DNA of 64,000 nucleotides. Source: Chitinophagales bacterium (GTDB lineage Bacteria; Bacteroidota; Bacteroidia; Chitinophagales; UBA2359). The notes beneath the pieces were generated by a model, which worked only from the letters and a program-made list of their open reading frames with translations, searched no databases and had not been told where the DNA came from. The position numbers were made by a program, and so were the translations under genes. Positions 35,194 through 44,857 of the stretch are shown here, piece after piece (position 1 is the first letter of the stretch; every line of letters starts with the position of its first letter). The stretch spans positions 62,001 to 126,000 of the forward strand of contig JAHDFD010000005.1 in assembly GCA_020628375.1 (NCBI GenBank). Direction: 5' to 3'.

Positions 35194-36276
35194 ATGGAAA
35201 ATCTTAATTTTGCGCCTGCTTTGCGAAAAAATATAATACATACCTTTCTGAGTTTAACTTTCATTGTTTTAGTTTTAAGCTCTTGTGATCCCTATCAAAA
35301 ACTACTTAAAAGTTCAGATTATAAACTTAAATTGAGTAAATCAAAGGAGTTTTATAATGAAGGAAAATACACTAAAGCAATTCCTTTGTTTGAAGAATTG
35401 ATCTCCGTTTATAAAGGAACAGAAGATGTAGAAGATTTATATTTCTTCTATCCTTTTTGTCATTATGGAACAGGCGATTATTTATTAAGCACCTATTACT
35501 TTAGACGATTCGTCGAGTATTACCCTAAAAGTCTGCGAGCAGAAGAAGCCAGATTCATGTCGGCTTATAGTTTATACAAACTATCCCCGCTTCCATCACT
35601 TGAACAAGACTATACTCAGGATGCCATTGATGCTTTTCAGTTATTCATCAATAATTATCCTATGAGTCAGAAAGTTACAGAAGCTAACAGCCTGATCGAT
35701 GAATTAAGAATGAAGCTGGAGAAAAAAGCAATAGCTTCTGCTCAGCTTTACTTCGATATGAAAGATTATAAAGCTGCTGGCGTAGCATTCAATAATCTTT
35801 TACTCGATTTTCCTGGAACTGATGAAGAGGAGCGAATCAGATATACTATTTTAGAATCTAATTTTCTTTTAGCTGAAAATAGTATTCGATCTAAACAGGA
35901 AGAAAGATACGAAACAACTATCGATGCATTTCGTTCTTTTAAGAAGAAGTATCCTGAAAGTAACTCTTTGAAGGAAGCTAAAAGAATGAACAAAGAATCT
36001 AAACTGGCAATAGAGGATATATATTTCAATGATATTAAGAATGCATTGACTGCTGGTAATAGGGCATTCAGAGAAAATAAGATGACCTTTTACGACGAAG
36101 CAATAAGCTCTTATGAGATTTTCCTTGAAAAATATCCTGAAAGTTCAAGACTTCGCGACGCTGAAAAATTATACAATCAGTGTATGGTTCAAATAGATAA
36201 ATTAGAGAAAAAAGGATCCATTCTTAATAATCTACTTGGAAAAGAAGAAAACGAGGCAGGAGCAACTACGGAATAG
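35194..36276 (+). CDS. bamD: Outer membrane protein assembly factor BamD
   Basis: A 360-residue lipoprotein of the BAM complex that inserts beta-barrel proteins into the outer membrane. The signal peptide ends LVLSSC at the lipobox. Five TPR-like helical pairs follow (YKLKLSKSKEFYNEGKYTKA, YYFRRFVEYYPKSLRAEEA, AFQLFINNYPMSQKVTEA, AFNNLLLDFPGTDEEERI, AFRSFKKKYPESNSLKEA). It is longer than E. coli BamD (245) because of the sixth repeat and C-terminal tail, usual in Bacteroidota. ATG at 35194; a TTG at 35182 is also open. First gene of a conserved block with rpoZ, coaBC and the DUF4835 gene. Confidence 0.92.
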   Translation: MENLNFAPALRKNIIHTFLSLTFIVLVLSSCDPYQKLLKSSDYKLKLSKSKEFYNEGKYTKAIPLFEELISVYKGTEDVEDLYFFYPFCHYGTGDYLLSTYYFRRFVEYYPKSLRAEEARFMSAYSLYKLSPLPSLEQDYTQDAIDAFQLFINNYPMSQKVTEANSLIDELRMKLEKKAIASAQLYFDMKDYKAAGVAFNNLLLDFPGTDEEERIRYTILESNFLLAENSIRSKQEERYETTIDAFRSFKKKYPESNSLKEAKRMNKESKLAIEDIYFNDIKNALTAGNRAFRENKMTFYDEAISSYEIFLEKYPESSRLRDAEKLYNQCMVQIDKLEKKGSILNNLLGKEENEAGATTE

Positions 36277-36327
36277 TTTTTGACATTACACACCATAGCA
36301 TTTAATTTTATATTTCAATTTATATAC

Positions 36328-36669
36328 ATGAGTCAATTAAGAAAATACAAGGCAAAAGGATTAAGTAGCTCTGCTCAACCTGTAAACTTAACAGATGTAG
36401 CAGCATTAACTGGTAACCTTTACGAAACTTTAAGTATCGCATCTAAAAGATCAAACCAGATCGCTATACAGCTAAAAGAAGAGTTGAATGCTAAACTTGA
36501 TGAATTTGCCAATACAAATGAAACTCTTGACGAAGTAATGGAAAATCGTGAACAGATCGAGATTTCTAAATATTACGAACGCTTACCAAACCCTGCTATC
36601 TTAGCAATGTCTGAGTTTGAAGACAATGAACTTTACTATCGTAAAAAAGATAAAGAAGGAAGAAAGTAA
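36328..36669 (+). CDS. rpoZ: RNA polymerase omega subunit (Rpb6-like)
   Basis: A 113-residue small subunit that helps fold and stabilise the RNA polymerase beta-prime chain. NLTDVAALTGNLYETLSIAS and KRSNQIAIQLKEELNAKLDE correspond to the conserved Rpb6/omega helix pair. ATG at 36328. It lies 51 bp after bamD and 20 bp before coaBC, the standard arrangement in this phylum. Confidence 0.88.
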   Translation: MSQLRKYKAKGLSSSAQPVNLTDVAALTGNLYETLSIASKRSNQIAIQLKEELNAKLDEFANTNETLDEVMENREQIEISKYYERLPNPAILAMSEFEDNELYYRKKDKEGRK

Positions 36670-36689
36670 ACCGTAAAATTCCTAATACT

Positions 36690-37895
36690 TTGCGAGGGAA
36701 AAAAATAATTCTTGGTGTTTGCGGAAGTATCTCCGCTTACAAAGCTGCATTAATTACACGTACTTTAGTCAAAAATGGTGCTGAGGTTAGAGTCATAATG
36801 ACCGAAGATGCAAAAGCATTCATAACGCCTTTGAGTTTAAGTACACTTTCTAAAAATCCAGTACTTAGTTCCTTTCAGGCAAGTGAAACAGGTGAGTGGA
36901 ATAACCATGTAGCATTAGGATTATGGGCTGACCTTTTATTAATTGCTCCTGCATCAGCTAATACTATCGCTAAGTTATCGAACGGTTTATGCGATAACTT
37001 ATTAACAGCTGTTTATTTATCTGCACGTTGCCCTGTATTTGTTGCTCCTGCTATGGATCACGATATGTGGTTACATCCTGCTACACAAAGAAATATTCAC
37101 CAACTTAAAGAAGATAAAGTTCATATCATTCCTCCTGAAAGCGGCGAACTTGCGAGTGGACTGATCGGCGAAGGTCGTTTAGCTGAACCTGAACAAATAG
37201 AAAGGATATTGAATGTTCATTTTGCCAAACAACATCCATTGGTAGGAAAGAAGATAATGATAACAGCAGGTCCAACTTATGAGCCGATTGACCCTGTAAG
37301 ATTTATTGGTAATCATTCTTCAGGAAAAATGGGTATTGCTTTAGCAGATTATGCGGCTTTATTAGGCGCTGAAGTGCAATTGATTTTAGGACCATCCCGA
37401 TTAAGACCTAAAAACGAAAACGTAAAGGTTGAACATGTTACTTCTGCACATGGAATGTTGAGAGCAAGCTTACATTTTGCACAAGAAGCAGATTGGTGTA
37501 TAATGGCAGCAGCAGTTAGTGATTACACACCACAACAATACAGCGAAACAAAAATTAAAAAGAAAGAAAAAGACTTTACGGTCGAAATGAAAAAGACGAC
37601 CGATATTTTGGCAGAATTAGGAAAGTCGAAGCGTGATGAGCAAATGTTGATCGGTTTTGCCTTGGAAACCAACGATGAAATAGAGCACGCCAAGAAAAAA
37701 TTAGTAAAAAAGAACCTCGATTTTATTGTACTGAATTCTTTACAGGATGAAGGTGCCGGTTTTGGACATGATACCAATAAAATAACAATAATTGATCGTG
37801 AAGGTGAACAAACGCCCTATAAATTGAAAACAAAATGGGAGGTTGCTGGTGATATTCTGAATTTTGCCATTAAAAGGGAAAGTAAAACTATTTGA
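36690..37895 (+). CDS. coaBC: Bifunctional phosphopantothenoylcysteine synthetase/decarboxylase
   Basis: A 401-residue coenzyme A biosynthesis enzyme. The N-terminal CoaC part (1 to about 180) binds FMN and decarboxylates 4'-phosphopantothenoyl-cysteine: ILGVCGSISAYKAA, the catalytic His in WNNHVALGLWADL, APASANTIAKLSNGLCDNL, APAMDHDMW. The CoaB part (about 185-401) makes that intermediate: ITAGPTYEPIDPVRFIGNHS, SSGKMGIALADYA, MAAAVSDYTP, and the Lys-rich KIKKKEKD loop. The only good start is TTG at 36690, with the FMN motif beginning at residue 5. Confidence 0.95.
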   Translation: MRGKKIILGVCGSISAYKAALITRTLVKNGAEVRVIMTEDAKAFITPLSLSTLSKNPVLSSFQASETGEWNNHVALGLWADLLLIAPASANTIAKLSNGLCDNLLTAVYLSARCPVFVAPAMDHDMWLHPATQRNIHQLKEDKVHIIPPESGELASGLIGEGRLAEPEQIERILNVHFAKQHPLVGKKIMITAGPTYEPIDPVRFIGNHSSGKMGIALADYAALLGAEVQLILGPSRLRPKNENVKVEHVTSAHGMLRASLHFAQEADWCIMAAAVSDYTPQQYSETKIKKKEKDFTVEMKKTTDILAELGKSKRDEQMLIGFALETNDEIEHAKKKLVKKNLDFIVLNSLQDEGAGFGHDTNKITIIDREGEQTPYKLKTKWEVAGDILNFAIKRESKTI

Positions 37896-37992
37896 AGCCC
37901 AATTTCTTAGTTAAAAACAATAACTTTAGTGTTCAATTCAATATATTTTTTATTTTGTCGTTCCAAATTTATTAACAGACTACAATAAGCAA

Positions 37993-39009
37993 ATGAAATA
38001 TATTCTTACACTTTTATTAACCTTTGGGATGTTTGCTGCTCAAGCTCAGGAACTCGATTGTAAAATTCGTATTCAAGCGCCAAATCTTCAGTTAGTCGAT
38101 CCGGCAATTTTCAAAACATTGGAAGCTGATATTTATGAGTTTATGAATACCCGAGACTGGACAGAAGGCGATGCTTTTTCTGATGAAGAAAGAGTTGAGT
38201 GTAATATCAATATCGCTATTCTTGAAGAAATAAGCCAGACAAGTTTCAAAGGTGAGTTGACGATACAGGCAAGTCGTCCGGTTTATAATTCTACTTATGA
38301 ATCTGTGATATTCTTACATAACGATAAAGATTTCGACTTTGAATACGCGCAGTATCAACCGCTGAATTTTAATATTAATGCTTATAATGGAGAGCTTACT
38401 TCTGTACTTGCTTTCTATGCCTATATGATTCTTGGATTTGATTATGATTCTTATGCACCTGAAGGTGGTTCGCCTTGGTTTGTTCAAGCGCGACAAATTG
38501 TACAGAATGCCAACGATCAGGGTAGAAAAGGTTGGAAAGCTTTTGATGGTACCAGAAATCGCTACTGGATGATCGAGAATCAATTAGATCCTAAATTCAG
38601 TGGACTTCGAGCTGCTTACTATGATTATCATAGAAAAGGATTGGATGTAATGCACAAAGATGCAGATCTTGGAAGAGCACAAATCTTATCTTCGTTACAA
38701 AAAGTTGAAAAGGTAAGTAAGAATAATCCAAATTCTATGGGTATAACTGTATTCAGTAATACTAAAAGCGACGAGATTTTCGATATCTTCAACTACTTCC
38801 GTGTTCCAAATGGAGAAAAAACTAAAGTAGGAACAATGATGGTGAGGGTTGATCCTGCAAATGCCCAGCGTTTTCTTTCATTGGGTAAAACTACTTCAAA
38901 TAGTGGTGGTAGAAATATGGGAAGCCAAACTGTTCCACGACCTGGCTCTGGAGGTTCTTCATTGCCAAGTAAGTCCGGTAAGACGATGAATTCTCGTGGA
39001 GGTAGATAA
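37993..39009 (+). CDS. DUF4835 family exported protein
   Basis: A 338-residue periplasmic protein with signal peptide MKYILTLLLTFGMFAAQAQ. The DUF4835 core is clear: LDCKIRIQAPNLQLVDPAIF, ADIYEFMNTRDWTEGDAFSD, YNSTYESVIFLHNDKDFDFE, ILGFDYDSYAPEGGSPWFVQ and RYWMIENQLDPKFSGLRAAY. After about residue 300 there is a Gly/Ser/Arg-rich tail not typical for the family. Function unknown; its constant position after coaBC in Bacteroidota suggests a housekeeping envelope role. Confidence 0.9.
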   Translation: MKYILTLLLTFGMFAAQAQELDCKIRIQAPNLQLVDPAIFKTLEADIYEFMNTRDWTEGDAFSDEERVECNINIAILEEISQTSFKGELTIQASRPVYNSTYESVIFLHNDKDFDFEYAQYQPLNFNINAYNGELTSVLAFYAYMILGFDYDSYAPEGGSPWFVQARQIVQNANDQGRKGWKAFDGTRNRYWMIENQLDPKFSGLRAAYYDYHRKGLDVMHKDADLGRAQILSSLQKVEKVSKNNPNSMGITVFSNTKSDEIFDIFNYFRVPNGEKTKVGTMMVRVDPANAQRFLSLGKTTSNSGGRNMGSQTVPRPGSGGSSLPSKSGKTMNSRGGR

Positions 39010-39035
39010 TAGAATTTAAAAACTTTAAATAGTAG

Positions 39036-39077
39036 AAGCGTAGGTATCATTTTATGTATATCTACGCTTTTTATTTT
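39036..39077 (+). terminator. Intrinsic terminator after the DUF4835 gene
   Basis: AAGCGTAGGTAT (39036-39047) pairs with ATATCTACGCTT (39058-39069, one G-U), followed by a T-rich run. The next gene starts 8 bp later. Confidence 0.75.
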
Positions 39078-39084
39078 TAATAAA

Positions 39085-40086
39085 ATGAATAAAACGTTTT
39101 TAATAAAAGAGAAATTCGATCTTCTGGAAATTGATGAAAGACAGCGTCTTCTACTTTCTATTGCTGAAACATATCCTCAATTCAAATTTCTCAGATTTCA
39201 ACGTTTTGAGCGATTTGGAATGTTCAGTAATACTGCTTTGTTTTCATTTGATGGTAAGGAGTTTGTCTTTGTTCCGGGAAATCATGTAACACTTGGTTGG
39301 GATTCTTTTGCTGAAGGAATGAACAAAGAAACTTATGATACCTTAAAAGATGAGTTAAGTTATTTTGATATTGAAGATGTAACATCTTTTTTGAAAGAGA
39401 ATATGTCAAAGGTGAGAAATGAATTAATTCAACCAATGCTTGTAGAATGTGAGTTGAATGAAATTTCTTGGGAACCTGTAAGTATTGATAACAAAGAACT
39501 GTTTCTTTACAAAAAGTACATTGAAGAGTTTTATGAAAAAGGATATAATTCCTATACAATTAACGATAGAATGAAAATTCGAAAGGTAAATGATTCTGTT
39601 GAGGCATTTTTATATAAGCCGTGTTCTTATGAGCAATTATTGAGTCGTGTCAAAAAACAAGGCTTTAGTTTACCCAATGAAAGTGAATGGGAATATTTAT
39701 GTGCAGGTGGTAAAAGAACGCTTTTCAGATGGGGAGATAGCTTCGATTTTTCTATGAAATTGAAATACTTTGATGCTAATAGAAATGAAAATTCTTTATA
39801 CGTACTTCAAGAACTCAACCATTTCGGTGTTCAAATTGCTTTTGATCCTTATAAATATGAAGTTGTTGATTCTGATGAATGTTTCTTAAAAGGTGCTGAT
39901 GGTGGAGGTAGTTTATGTGGTGGGGCTGGTATCGTTTTAGGTTATCTTCCAATTTCAAGTTATTATCAACCACAAGAGTGCAAAGATGATATTTTAGATT
40001 ATAGAGCTGATATTGGCGGCGACTACACGAGCTACAGAAGGATTTTTACTTTAAATGGAATTTATATGGTAAATTATCTTTTGTAA
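39085..40086 (+). CDS. Protein with degenerate FGE/SUMF1-like domain
   Basis: A 333-residue soluble protein. Around residues 195-220 it has GFSLPNESEWEYLCAGGKRT followed by LFRWGD, the hallmark of the formylglycine-generating/EgtB/PvdO sulfatase-modifying fold. The usual preceding MVW-type and C-terminal GFR motifs are not visible; instead the end reads DYRADIGGDYTSYRRIFTL. The first 180 residues contain a fragment EFVFVPGNHVTLGWDSF that resembles the fold's first strand. It is likely a diverged, possibly non-catalytic member. Preceded by a terminator, so transcribed separately. Confidence 0.7.
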   Translation: MNKTFLIKEKFDLLEIDERQRLLLSIAETYPQFKFLRFQRFERFGMFSNTALFSFDGKEFVFVPGNHVTLGWDSFAEGMNKETYDTLKDELSYFDIEDVTSFLKENMSKVRNELIQPMLVECELNEISWEPVSIDNKELFLYKKYIEEFYEKGYNSYTINDRMKIRKVNDSVEAFLYKPCSYEQLLSRVKKQGFSLPNESEWEYLCAGGKRTLFRWGDSFDFSMKLKYFDANRNENSLYVLQELNHFGVQIAFDPYKYEVVDSDECFLKGADGGGSLCGGAGIVLGYLPISSYYQPQECKDDILDYRADIGGDYTSYRRIFTLNGIYMVNYLL

Positions 40087-40181
40087 ATTATAGCGGACAT
40101 TTATTCAACTATTGATGAAAATCAACAGATTATCAGAAGAAAAAATACTATTTTCGAGCAATCCTCTAATTAATTGAATAT

Positions 40182-41696
40182 ATGAATAAAATGTTACACA
40201 GATTTCTACTTTTACTTTTAACACTAATTTGCTTGAATGCTAATCTTACTGCACAAAAATTGGTGTCTTACGAATTAATAAGAACTGAATCACCAGAAGT
40301 AATTACCACTTTGATTCCTGCTTTATTAGAAACGGTTGCCCCTAATTTTCCGGTTCCACTCGATTCTGTTATTGGGATAATCGATGCACAATACGAAGCA
40401 GATTTATACAAGGTAGTATATAAAACAACCCACCCGGTTTTAGGTGAAATTGATGCAACTGGGGCAATTGGTATTCCACGTGGAATTGATTATGAATGTG
40501 GATTGGCGACAGCTATCTACCAACACGGTACAACTTTCAGCAGAACAGGTGTTCCGTCTTATGGTTCTCTTGAAATTAATTTTGGTTCAATGTTGGCTAC
40601 TTCTGGTTATGTAACGCTCTTGCCCGATTATATGGGATTAGGAGATTCTCCGGGAATGCACCCTTATGTTCATGGCCCTACAGAAGCTTTGGCAGCTATC
40701 GACTTAATGAGAGCTACGCGCGAATTACAAGAAGAACTTGACTTCACTTTAAATGGACAGAATTTTATTTTTGGTTATAGTCAAGGTGGGCATGGAGCTA
40801 TGGCATTATTCTACGAATTAGAACAAAACTATGCAGATGAGTTTGAAGCTACAGCCGCTGCGCCCATGAGTGGACCATACAATATTAGTGAAATACAAGC
40901 TAATGTAATGTTCATTGATTACGCAACTCCTTCTTATTTGCCTTACACCTTAATTGGCTACCAGGGTGTTTATCCAGAATTAAAAGAACAATTTCCTATA
41001 GTTTTTAATGAAGAATGGGCAGCTCTGAATGGTTTTGATGGTGATACAGACGATTTCTTTGAAATTATGAATACACTTGATATTCCAAGCTTTGCTTTTG
41101 AAATGTTCGATGAAGATCTTTTATCAGATTTTGTATTGAATCCTAACCATCCGCTAAAAGTAGCTTTTAGAGAAGCAGGCGATTATTACGATTGGCATCC
41201 AAATGCACCTCTAATGATCATGGGTTGTTGTGATGATGAACAAGTTATGATCGAGAACTTATATTTTACTAAAGAAAAAATGGAAGAAAAAGGAGTGGAG
41301 AACTTTCAGGCAATTGATTGGTGCGATGAATTTCCAGAATATCCTCAGTTTGGGCATAATGGCTGTATTCCTTTCTGTTTAGTAAAAGGAAAACAGTTTT
41401 TCGATGGAATGAGACTTGACTGTAATGTTACATCTAACAATGAAGAGCATGTCGATTTGATCAATTTAAGTTTATCTCCGAATCCAACCGAAGGCATATT
41501 GCAAATCGATTGGGACGAAAGCATAGGAGTTTTTAATTCAATTGATTTATTTAATGTTAATGGGCAACTAGTGTTTAGAGCTGCGAAGTTGTCAGAACAA
41601 AGCACAATTAATATTGCAGATCTTCCTAATGGCTTCTACTTAGCTGAATTGAATATTGGAAATCAAAAGGTTAGTAAAAAAATTATAAAGCAATAA
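40182..41696 (+). CDS. Secreted alpha/beta hydrolase with T9SS sorting domain
   Basis: A 504-residue exported enzyme with a signal peptide (to about LTAQ, residue 25). The alpha/beta hydrolase domain has nucleophile Ser in FGYSQGGHGA, an oxyanion strand YQHGTTFSRTGVPSYGS and a late His in PQFGHNGCIPF; the acid may be in LMIMGCCDDEQV. It resembles the secretory lipase/PHB-depolymerase-like group. The last 75 residues are a type A T9SS sorting domain (LSLSPNPTEGILQI, IDLFNVNGQLVF, LPNGFYLAEL, final KKIIKQ). Substrate not deducible; a lipid or polyester is plausible. Followed by a strong terminator. Confidence 0.88.
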   Translation: MNKMLHRFLLLLLTLICLNANLTAQKLVSYELIRTESPEVITTLIPALLETVAPNFPVPLDSVIGIIDAQYEADLYKVVYKTTHPVLGEIDATGAIGIPRGIDYECGLATAIYQHGTTFSRTGVPSYGSLEINFGSMLATSGYVTLLPDYMGLGDSPGMHPYVHGPTEALAAIDLMRATRELQEELDFTLNGQNFIFGYSQGGHGAMALFYELEQNYADEFEATAAAPMSGPYNISEIQANVMFIDYATPSYLPYTLIGYQGVYPELKEQFPIVFNEEWAALNGFDGDTDDFFEIMNTLDIPSFAFEMFDEDLLSDFVLNPNHPLKVAFREAGDYYDWHPNAPLMIMGCCDDEQVMIENLYFTKEKMEEKGVENFQAIDWCDEFPEYPQFGHNGCIPFCLVKGKQFFDGMRLDCNVTSNNEEHVDLINLSLSPNPTEGILQIDWDESIGVFNSIDLFNVNGQLVFRAAKLSEQSTINIADLPNGFYLAELNIGNQKVSKKIIKQ

Positions 41697-41761
41697 TCAA
41701 TATTGATTTCTTTTCTTAAGTAGGTGTGTAGAACTATCAAGAAACTTCTTCCGACTACTTG

Positions 41762-41797
41762 AAAGCCTTCATTTGCTCAGCGAATGAAGGCTTTTTT
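41762..41797 (+). terminator. Intrinsic terminator after the hydrolase gene
   Basis: A perfect 12-bp stem, AAAGCCTTCATT (41762-41773) and AATGAAGGCTTT (41783-41794), followed by T residues. Confidence 0.9.
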
Positions 41798-41924
41798 ATT
41801 AACTATGCGATAAAATGTAAATTTATTAAAAAAATAAATATGTGTTTTATTTTGCAAATAATAGCTGATTTTTGATTTTTTGAATGAAATTTTTAGAAAA
41901 TTTGGGCAATTTTTATATTTTGGC

Positions 41925-41954
41925 TTGATTTTTTGATGTTTATATTTAAATTTG
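41925..41954 (+). promoter_or_regulatory. Promoter of glutamine synthetase, Bacteroidota type
   Basis: TTG at 41925-41927, 19 bp, then TAAATTTG at 41947-41954: an exact match to TTG-N19-TAnnTTTG. The start codon at 41981 is only 26 bp further, so the leader is very short. Confidence 0.7.
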
Positions 41955-41980
41955 ATTCAATTAATTACAATTTTTAAAAA

Positions 41981-43000
41981 ATGGCGAAACATAAACTAGA
42001 GTACATTTGGTTAGATGGTTATGAACCAACACAAAGCTTAAGAAGTAAGACAAAGATTCTTGATGATTCAAAATTCAAAGGCAAGTTGAAAGATTGTCCT
42101 ATGTGGTCTTTTGATGGTTCTTCTACACAACAAGCGCCTGGAAATTCTTCAGATTGTTTGTTGAAACCTGTTGCCTTATATCCTGATCCTGCTAGACGAG
42201 GGAATGCATGGTTTGTAATGTGTGAAGTATTAAGTTCTGATGGAACGCCTCACCCTTCGAATGGTCGTGCTACTATCGATGATGATGATAATGACTTCTG
42301 GTTTGGTTTTGAGCAGGAATATTTCTTATACGATATCGATACTAATAAACCTGCTGGTTTCCCTGTTGATGGTTGGCCTGATCCACAAGGACAATATTAC
42401 TGTTCAGTTGGAGCAAGGAACGCTTTTGGGCGCGAAATGATCGAAGAGCATTTAGAACAATGTTTAGAAGCTGGTTTGAATGTTGAAGGAATTAATGCTG
42501 AAGTAGCTGCCGGACAATGGGAATTCCAGATATTCGCTAAAGGAGCAGCAAGTGCAGGTGATCAGATCTGGATTGCTCGCTATTTATTGGAAAGAATAGG
42601 GGAGAAATATGGTTATGCTATAAATTATCACCCTAAGCCATTAGGCGATACAGATTGGAATGGTTCAGGTATGCATGCAAATTTCTCTAATTCAGCTCTA
42701 AGAACAGCCGGAAAGAAAGAGGTCTATGATGAAATCTGCCAGAAATTCAAGCCGAAAGACCGTATTAAAGAAGCAATTTCAGTTTATGGAGCTTATAATG
42801 ATCAACGCTTAACAGGAAAGCATGAAACTCAGTCTATCAGAAAATTCTCTTATGGCGTTTCTGATAGAGGTGCATCAATAAGAATTCCAATTGCTGCAGT
42901 TGAAAGTGGTTGGAAAGGTTGGTTAGAAGATAGAAGACCAGCTTCAAATGCAGATCCTTATAAAGTTGCTGCATCGATCATTCGTACGGTTAAGTCTTAA
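41981..43000 (+). CDS. glnA: Glutamine synthetase, type II (GSII)
   Basis: A 339-residue enzyme that joins ammonia and glutamate using ATP. It is of the eukaryote-like GSII type: LEYIWLDGYEPTQSLRSKT, CPMWSFDGSSTQQAPGNSSD, the substrate-site FGFEQEYFL, NAEVAAGQWEFQIF, NYHPKPLGDTDWNGSGMHAN and RGASIRIP. The length is less than half that of GSIII and shorter than GSI. No PII gene is adjacent. The promoter is directly upstream and a weak terminator downstream, so it is probably a single-gene transcript. Confidence 0.95.
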   Translation: MAKHKLEYIWLDGYEPTQSLRSKTKILDDSKFKGKLKDCPMWSFDGSSTQQAPGNSSDCLLKPVALYPDPARRGNAWFVMCEVLSSDGTPHPSNGRATIDDDDNDFWFGFEQEYFLYDIDTNKPAGFPVDGWPDPQGQYYCSVGARNAFGREMIEEHLEQCLEAGLNVEGINAEVAAGQWEFQIFAKGAASAGDQIWIARYLLERIGEKYGYAINYHPKPLGDTDWNGSGMHANFSNSALRTAGKKEVYDEICQKFKPKDRIKEAISVYGAYNDQRLTGKHETQSIRKFSYGVSDRGASIRIPIAAVESGWKGWLEDRRPASNADPYKVAASIIRTVKS

Positions 43001-43028
43001 AAGGTTTAAAATATTTGGGTTTTGGAGA

Positions 43029-43065
43029 GCTGTTCAGTAATTCTGGATGGCTTTTCCTTTTTATA
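43029..43065 (+). terminator. Weak intrinsic terminator after glnA
   Basis: GCTGTTCAG (43029-43037) can pair with CTGGATGGC (43043-43051) using three G-U pairs, followed by TTTTCCTTTTT. Confidence 0.5.
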
Positions 43066-43243
43066 CATTTGGCAAATTACTTTTATTGATATGCTCTTAC
43101 CTACTTTGTATTTTAAATGAAATTATATGAAGCTGCCATTAAAGTAACCATCAAACAAAATTTCGTCCTAATTTTGAACGTTTTATAAGTGATTTCTTTA
43201 AAGAAAAACTGTAAACTACTTTTGGTTATTTTAATTCATAATA

Positions 43244-44833
43244 ATGAGCAATATAGAACAATTTCAGCAGCATATTAACGAAGGTTATGATGCTAAAGGA
43301 AAGTATTTTTTATTGGGTGGGGCAATGTTAAATGAAGACACAGCAGTAAAAGATGCTTTTATTAAAGTACCGTTGAAAATGCTGAATCGTCATGGTTTAA
43401 TAGCAGGTGCAACCGGAACCGGGAAAACCAAGACCGTTCAGGTTATTGCAGAAGCTATGTCTGAACAAGGAATTCCGGTGATGCTTATGGATTTGAAAGG
43501 TGATCTTTCTGGATTGGCTGTTGCTGGTAATGACCATCCGAAAATAACAGAACGTCACGAAAAAATTGGCTTTGAATATAAAGCAGAAGCTTTTCCGGTA
43601 GAATTATTAACGCTTTCAGATGAAAAAGGAGCAAGGTTAAGAGCAACTGTTTTAGAATTCGGACCAATACTGTTTTCTAAAATACTTGAACTCAACGATA
43701 CGCAATCTGGAATCGTTTCTACAATTTTCAAATATTGTGATGATAGAGGTTTACTACTTACAGACCTCAAAGATTTTAAAGAGGTATTGAACTATATTTC
43801 TGATGAAGGGAAAGAAGAATTCAAAGAAGAATATGGATCTGTTTCCGGTGCTTCAGTTGGTACTATTTTAAGAAAAATCATAGAAATCGAACAACAGGGA
43901 GCCGATAAGTTTTTTGGTGAACCGTCTTTTGAACCTGAAGATTTAATGAAGGTTGATGCAAATGGTAAAGGACAGATTTCTATATTAAGATTAACAGACA
44001 TTCAGGACAGACCAAAGCTGTTTTCGACTTTTATGTTGAGCTTACTTGCTGAAATTTACGCGAATTTTCCTGAACAAGGAGACGCTGAAAAACCAAAGTT
44101 GTGTTTATTTATCGATGAGGCTCATTTAGTGTTCAATAATGCATCTAAGGCATTGCTAGAACAGATCGAAAGTATCGTTAGACTTATTCGATCAAAAGGG
44201 GTCGGTGTGTTTTTTATTACACAAAACCCGAGCGATGTGCCGGATGATGTTTTGGGCCAGTTGGGAATGAAAGTTCAGCATGCTTTACGTGCTTTCACTG
44301 CTAAAGATCGTAAAATGATCAAATCAACGGCAGAGAACTACCCTGATTCAGCATATTATGATACGGCTGAAATGTTAACTTCTATGGGAATTGGTGAAGC
44401 GGCTGTTACCGTATTAGACGAAAAAGGACGACCAACACCTTTAGTTCATTGTTTGCTTAGAGCACCAAGAACAAGAATGGGCGTTTTATCTGACTTAGAA
44501 TTGAACGGATTAGTTGCTGCATCCAAGCTTTCTGCAAAGTACAACCAGGAGATTGACAGAGAAAGTGCTTACGAGATTCTAAAAGCTAAAATCGAAGAAG
44601 CTGAACAAGCTGCTGAAGTTGAAGAAACAAAAGAAGCCTCAAAAGAGAAATCAACTAAATCCAAAAGTAAAGAAAAAGAAGATCCGGGAATGTTGGAACA
44701 GTTATCAAAAAATACCATGGTCAGACAACTTGGTAGAGAAGTTACCCGACAAGTTACTCGTGGTTTATTAGGTGCATTAGGCATTAAAACAACAAGAAGC
44801 AGCAGTAGTCGAAGAAAGTCTGGTTGGTTTTAG
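43244..44833 (+). CDS. HerA-like/DUF853 ATPase
   Basis: A 529-residue cytosolic P-loop ATPase of the HerA/FtsK branch (YjgR/DUF853 family). Walker A is GATGTGKTKTV near residue 57, Walker B is KLCLFIDEAHLVF, and a sensor segment FFITQNPSDVPDDVLGQLGM and RAPRTRMGVL follow. The C-terminal 100 residues are charged (EEAEQAAEVEETKEASKEKS...) and end with a basic KTTRSSSSRRKSGWF tail that may bind nucleic acid or membrane. The biological role of the family is unclear. No NurA-like nuclease is adjacent. Confidence 0.9.
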   Translation: MSNIEQFQQHINEGYDAKGKYFLLGGAMLNEDTAVKDAFIKVPLKMLNRHGLIAGATGTGKTKTVQVIAEAMSEQGIPVMLMDLKGDLSGLAVAGNDHPKITERHEKIGFEYKAEAFPVELLTLSDEKGARLRATVLEFGPILFSKILELNDTQSGIVSTIFKYCDDRGLLLTDLKDFKEVLNYISDEGKEEFKEEYGSVSGASVGTILRKIIEIEQQGADKFFGEPSFEPEDLMKVDANGKGQISILRLTDIQDRPKLFSTFMLSLLAEIYANFPEQGDAEKPKLCLFIDEAHLVFNNASKALLEQIESIVRLIRSKGVGVFFITQNPSDVPDDVLGQLGMKVQHALRAFTAKDRKMIKSTAENYPDSAYYDTAEMLTSMGIGEAAVTVLDEKGRPTPLVHCLLRAPRTRMGVLSDLELNGLVAASKLSAKYNQEIDRESAYEILKAKIEEAEQAAEVEETKEASKEKSTKSKSKEKEDPGMLEQLSKNTMVRQLGREVTRQVTRGLLGALGIKTTRSSSSRRKSGWF

Positions 44834-44857
44834 AGTATGTCTAATAGAGCGACGCTT

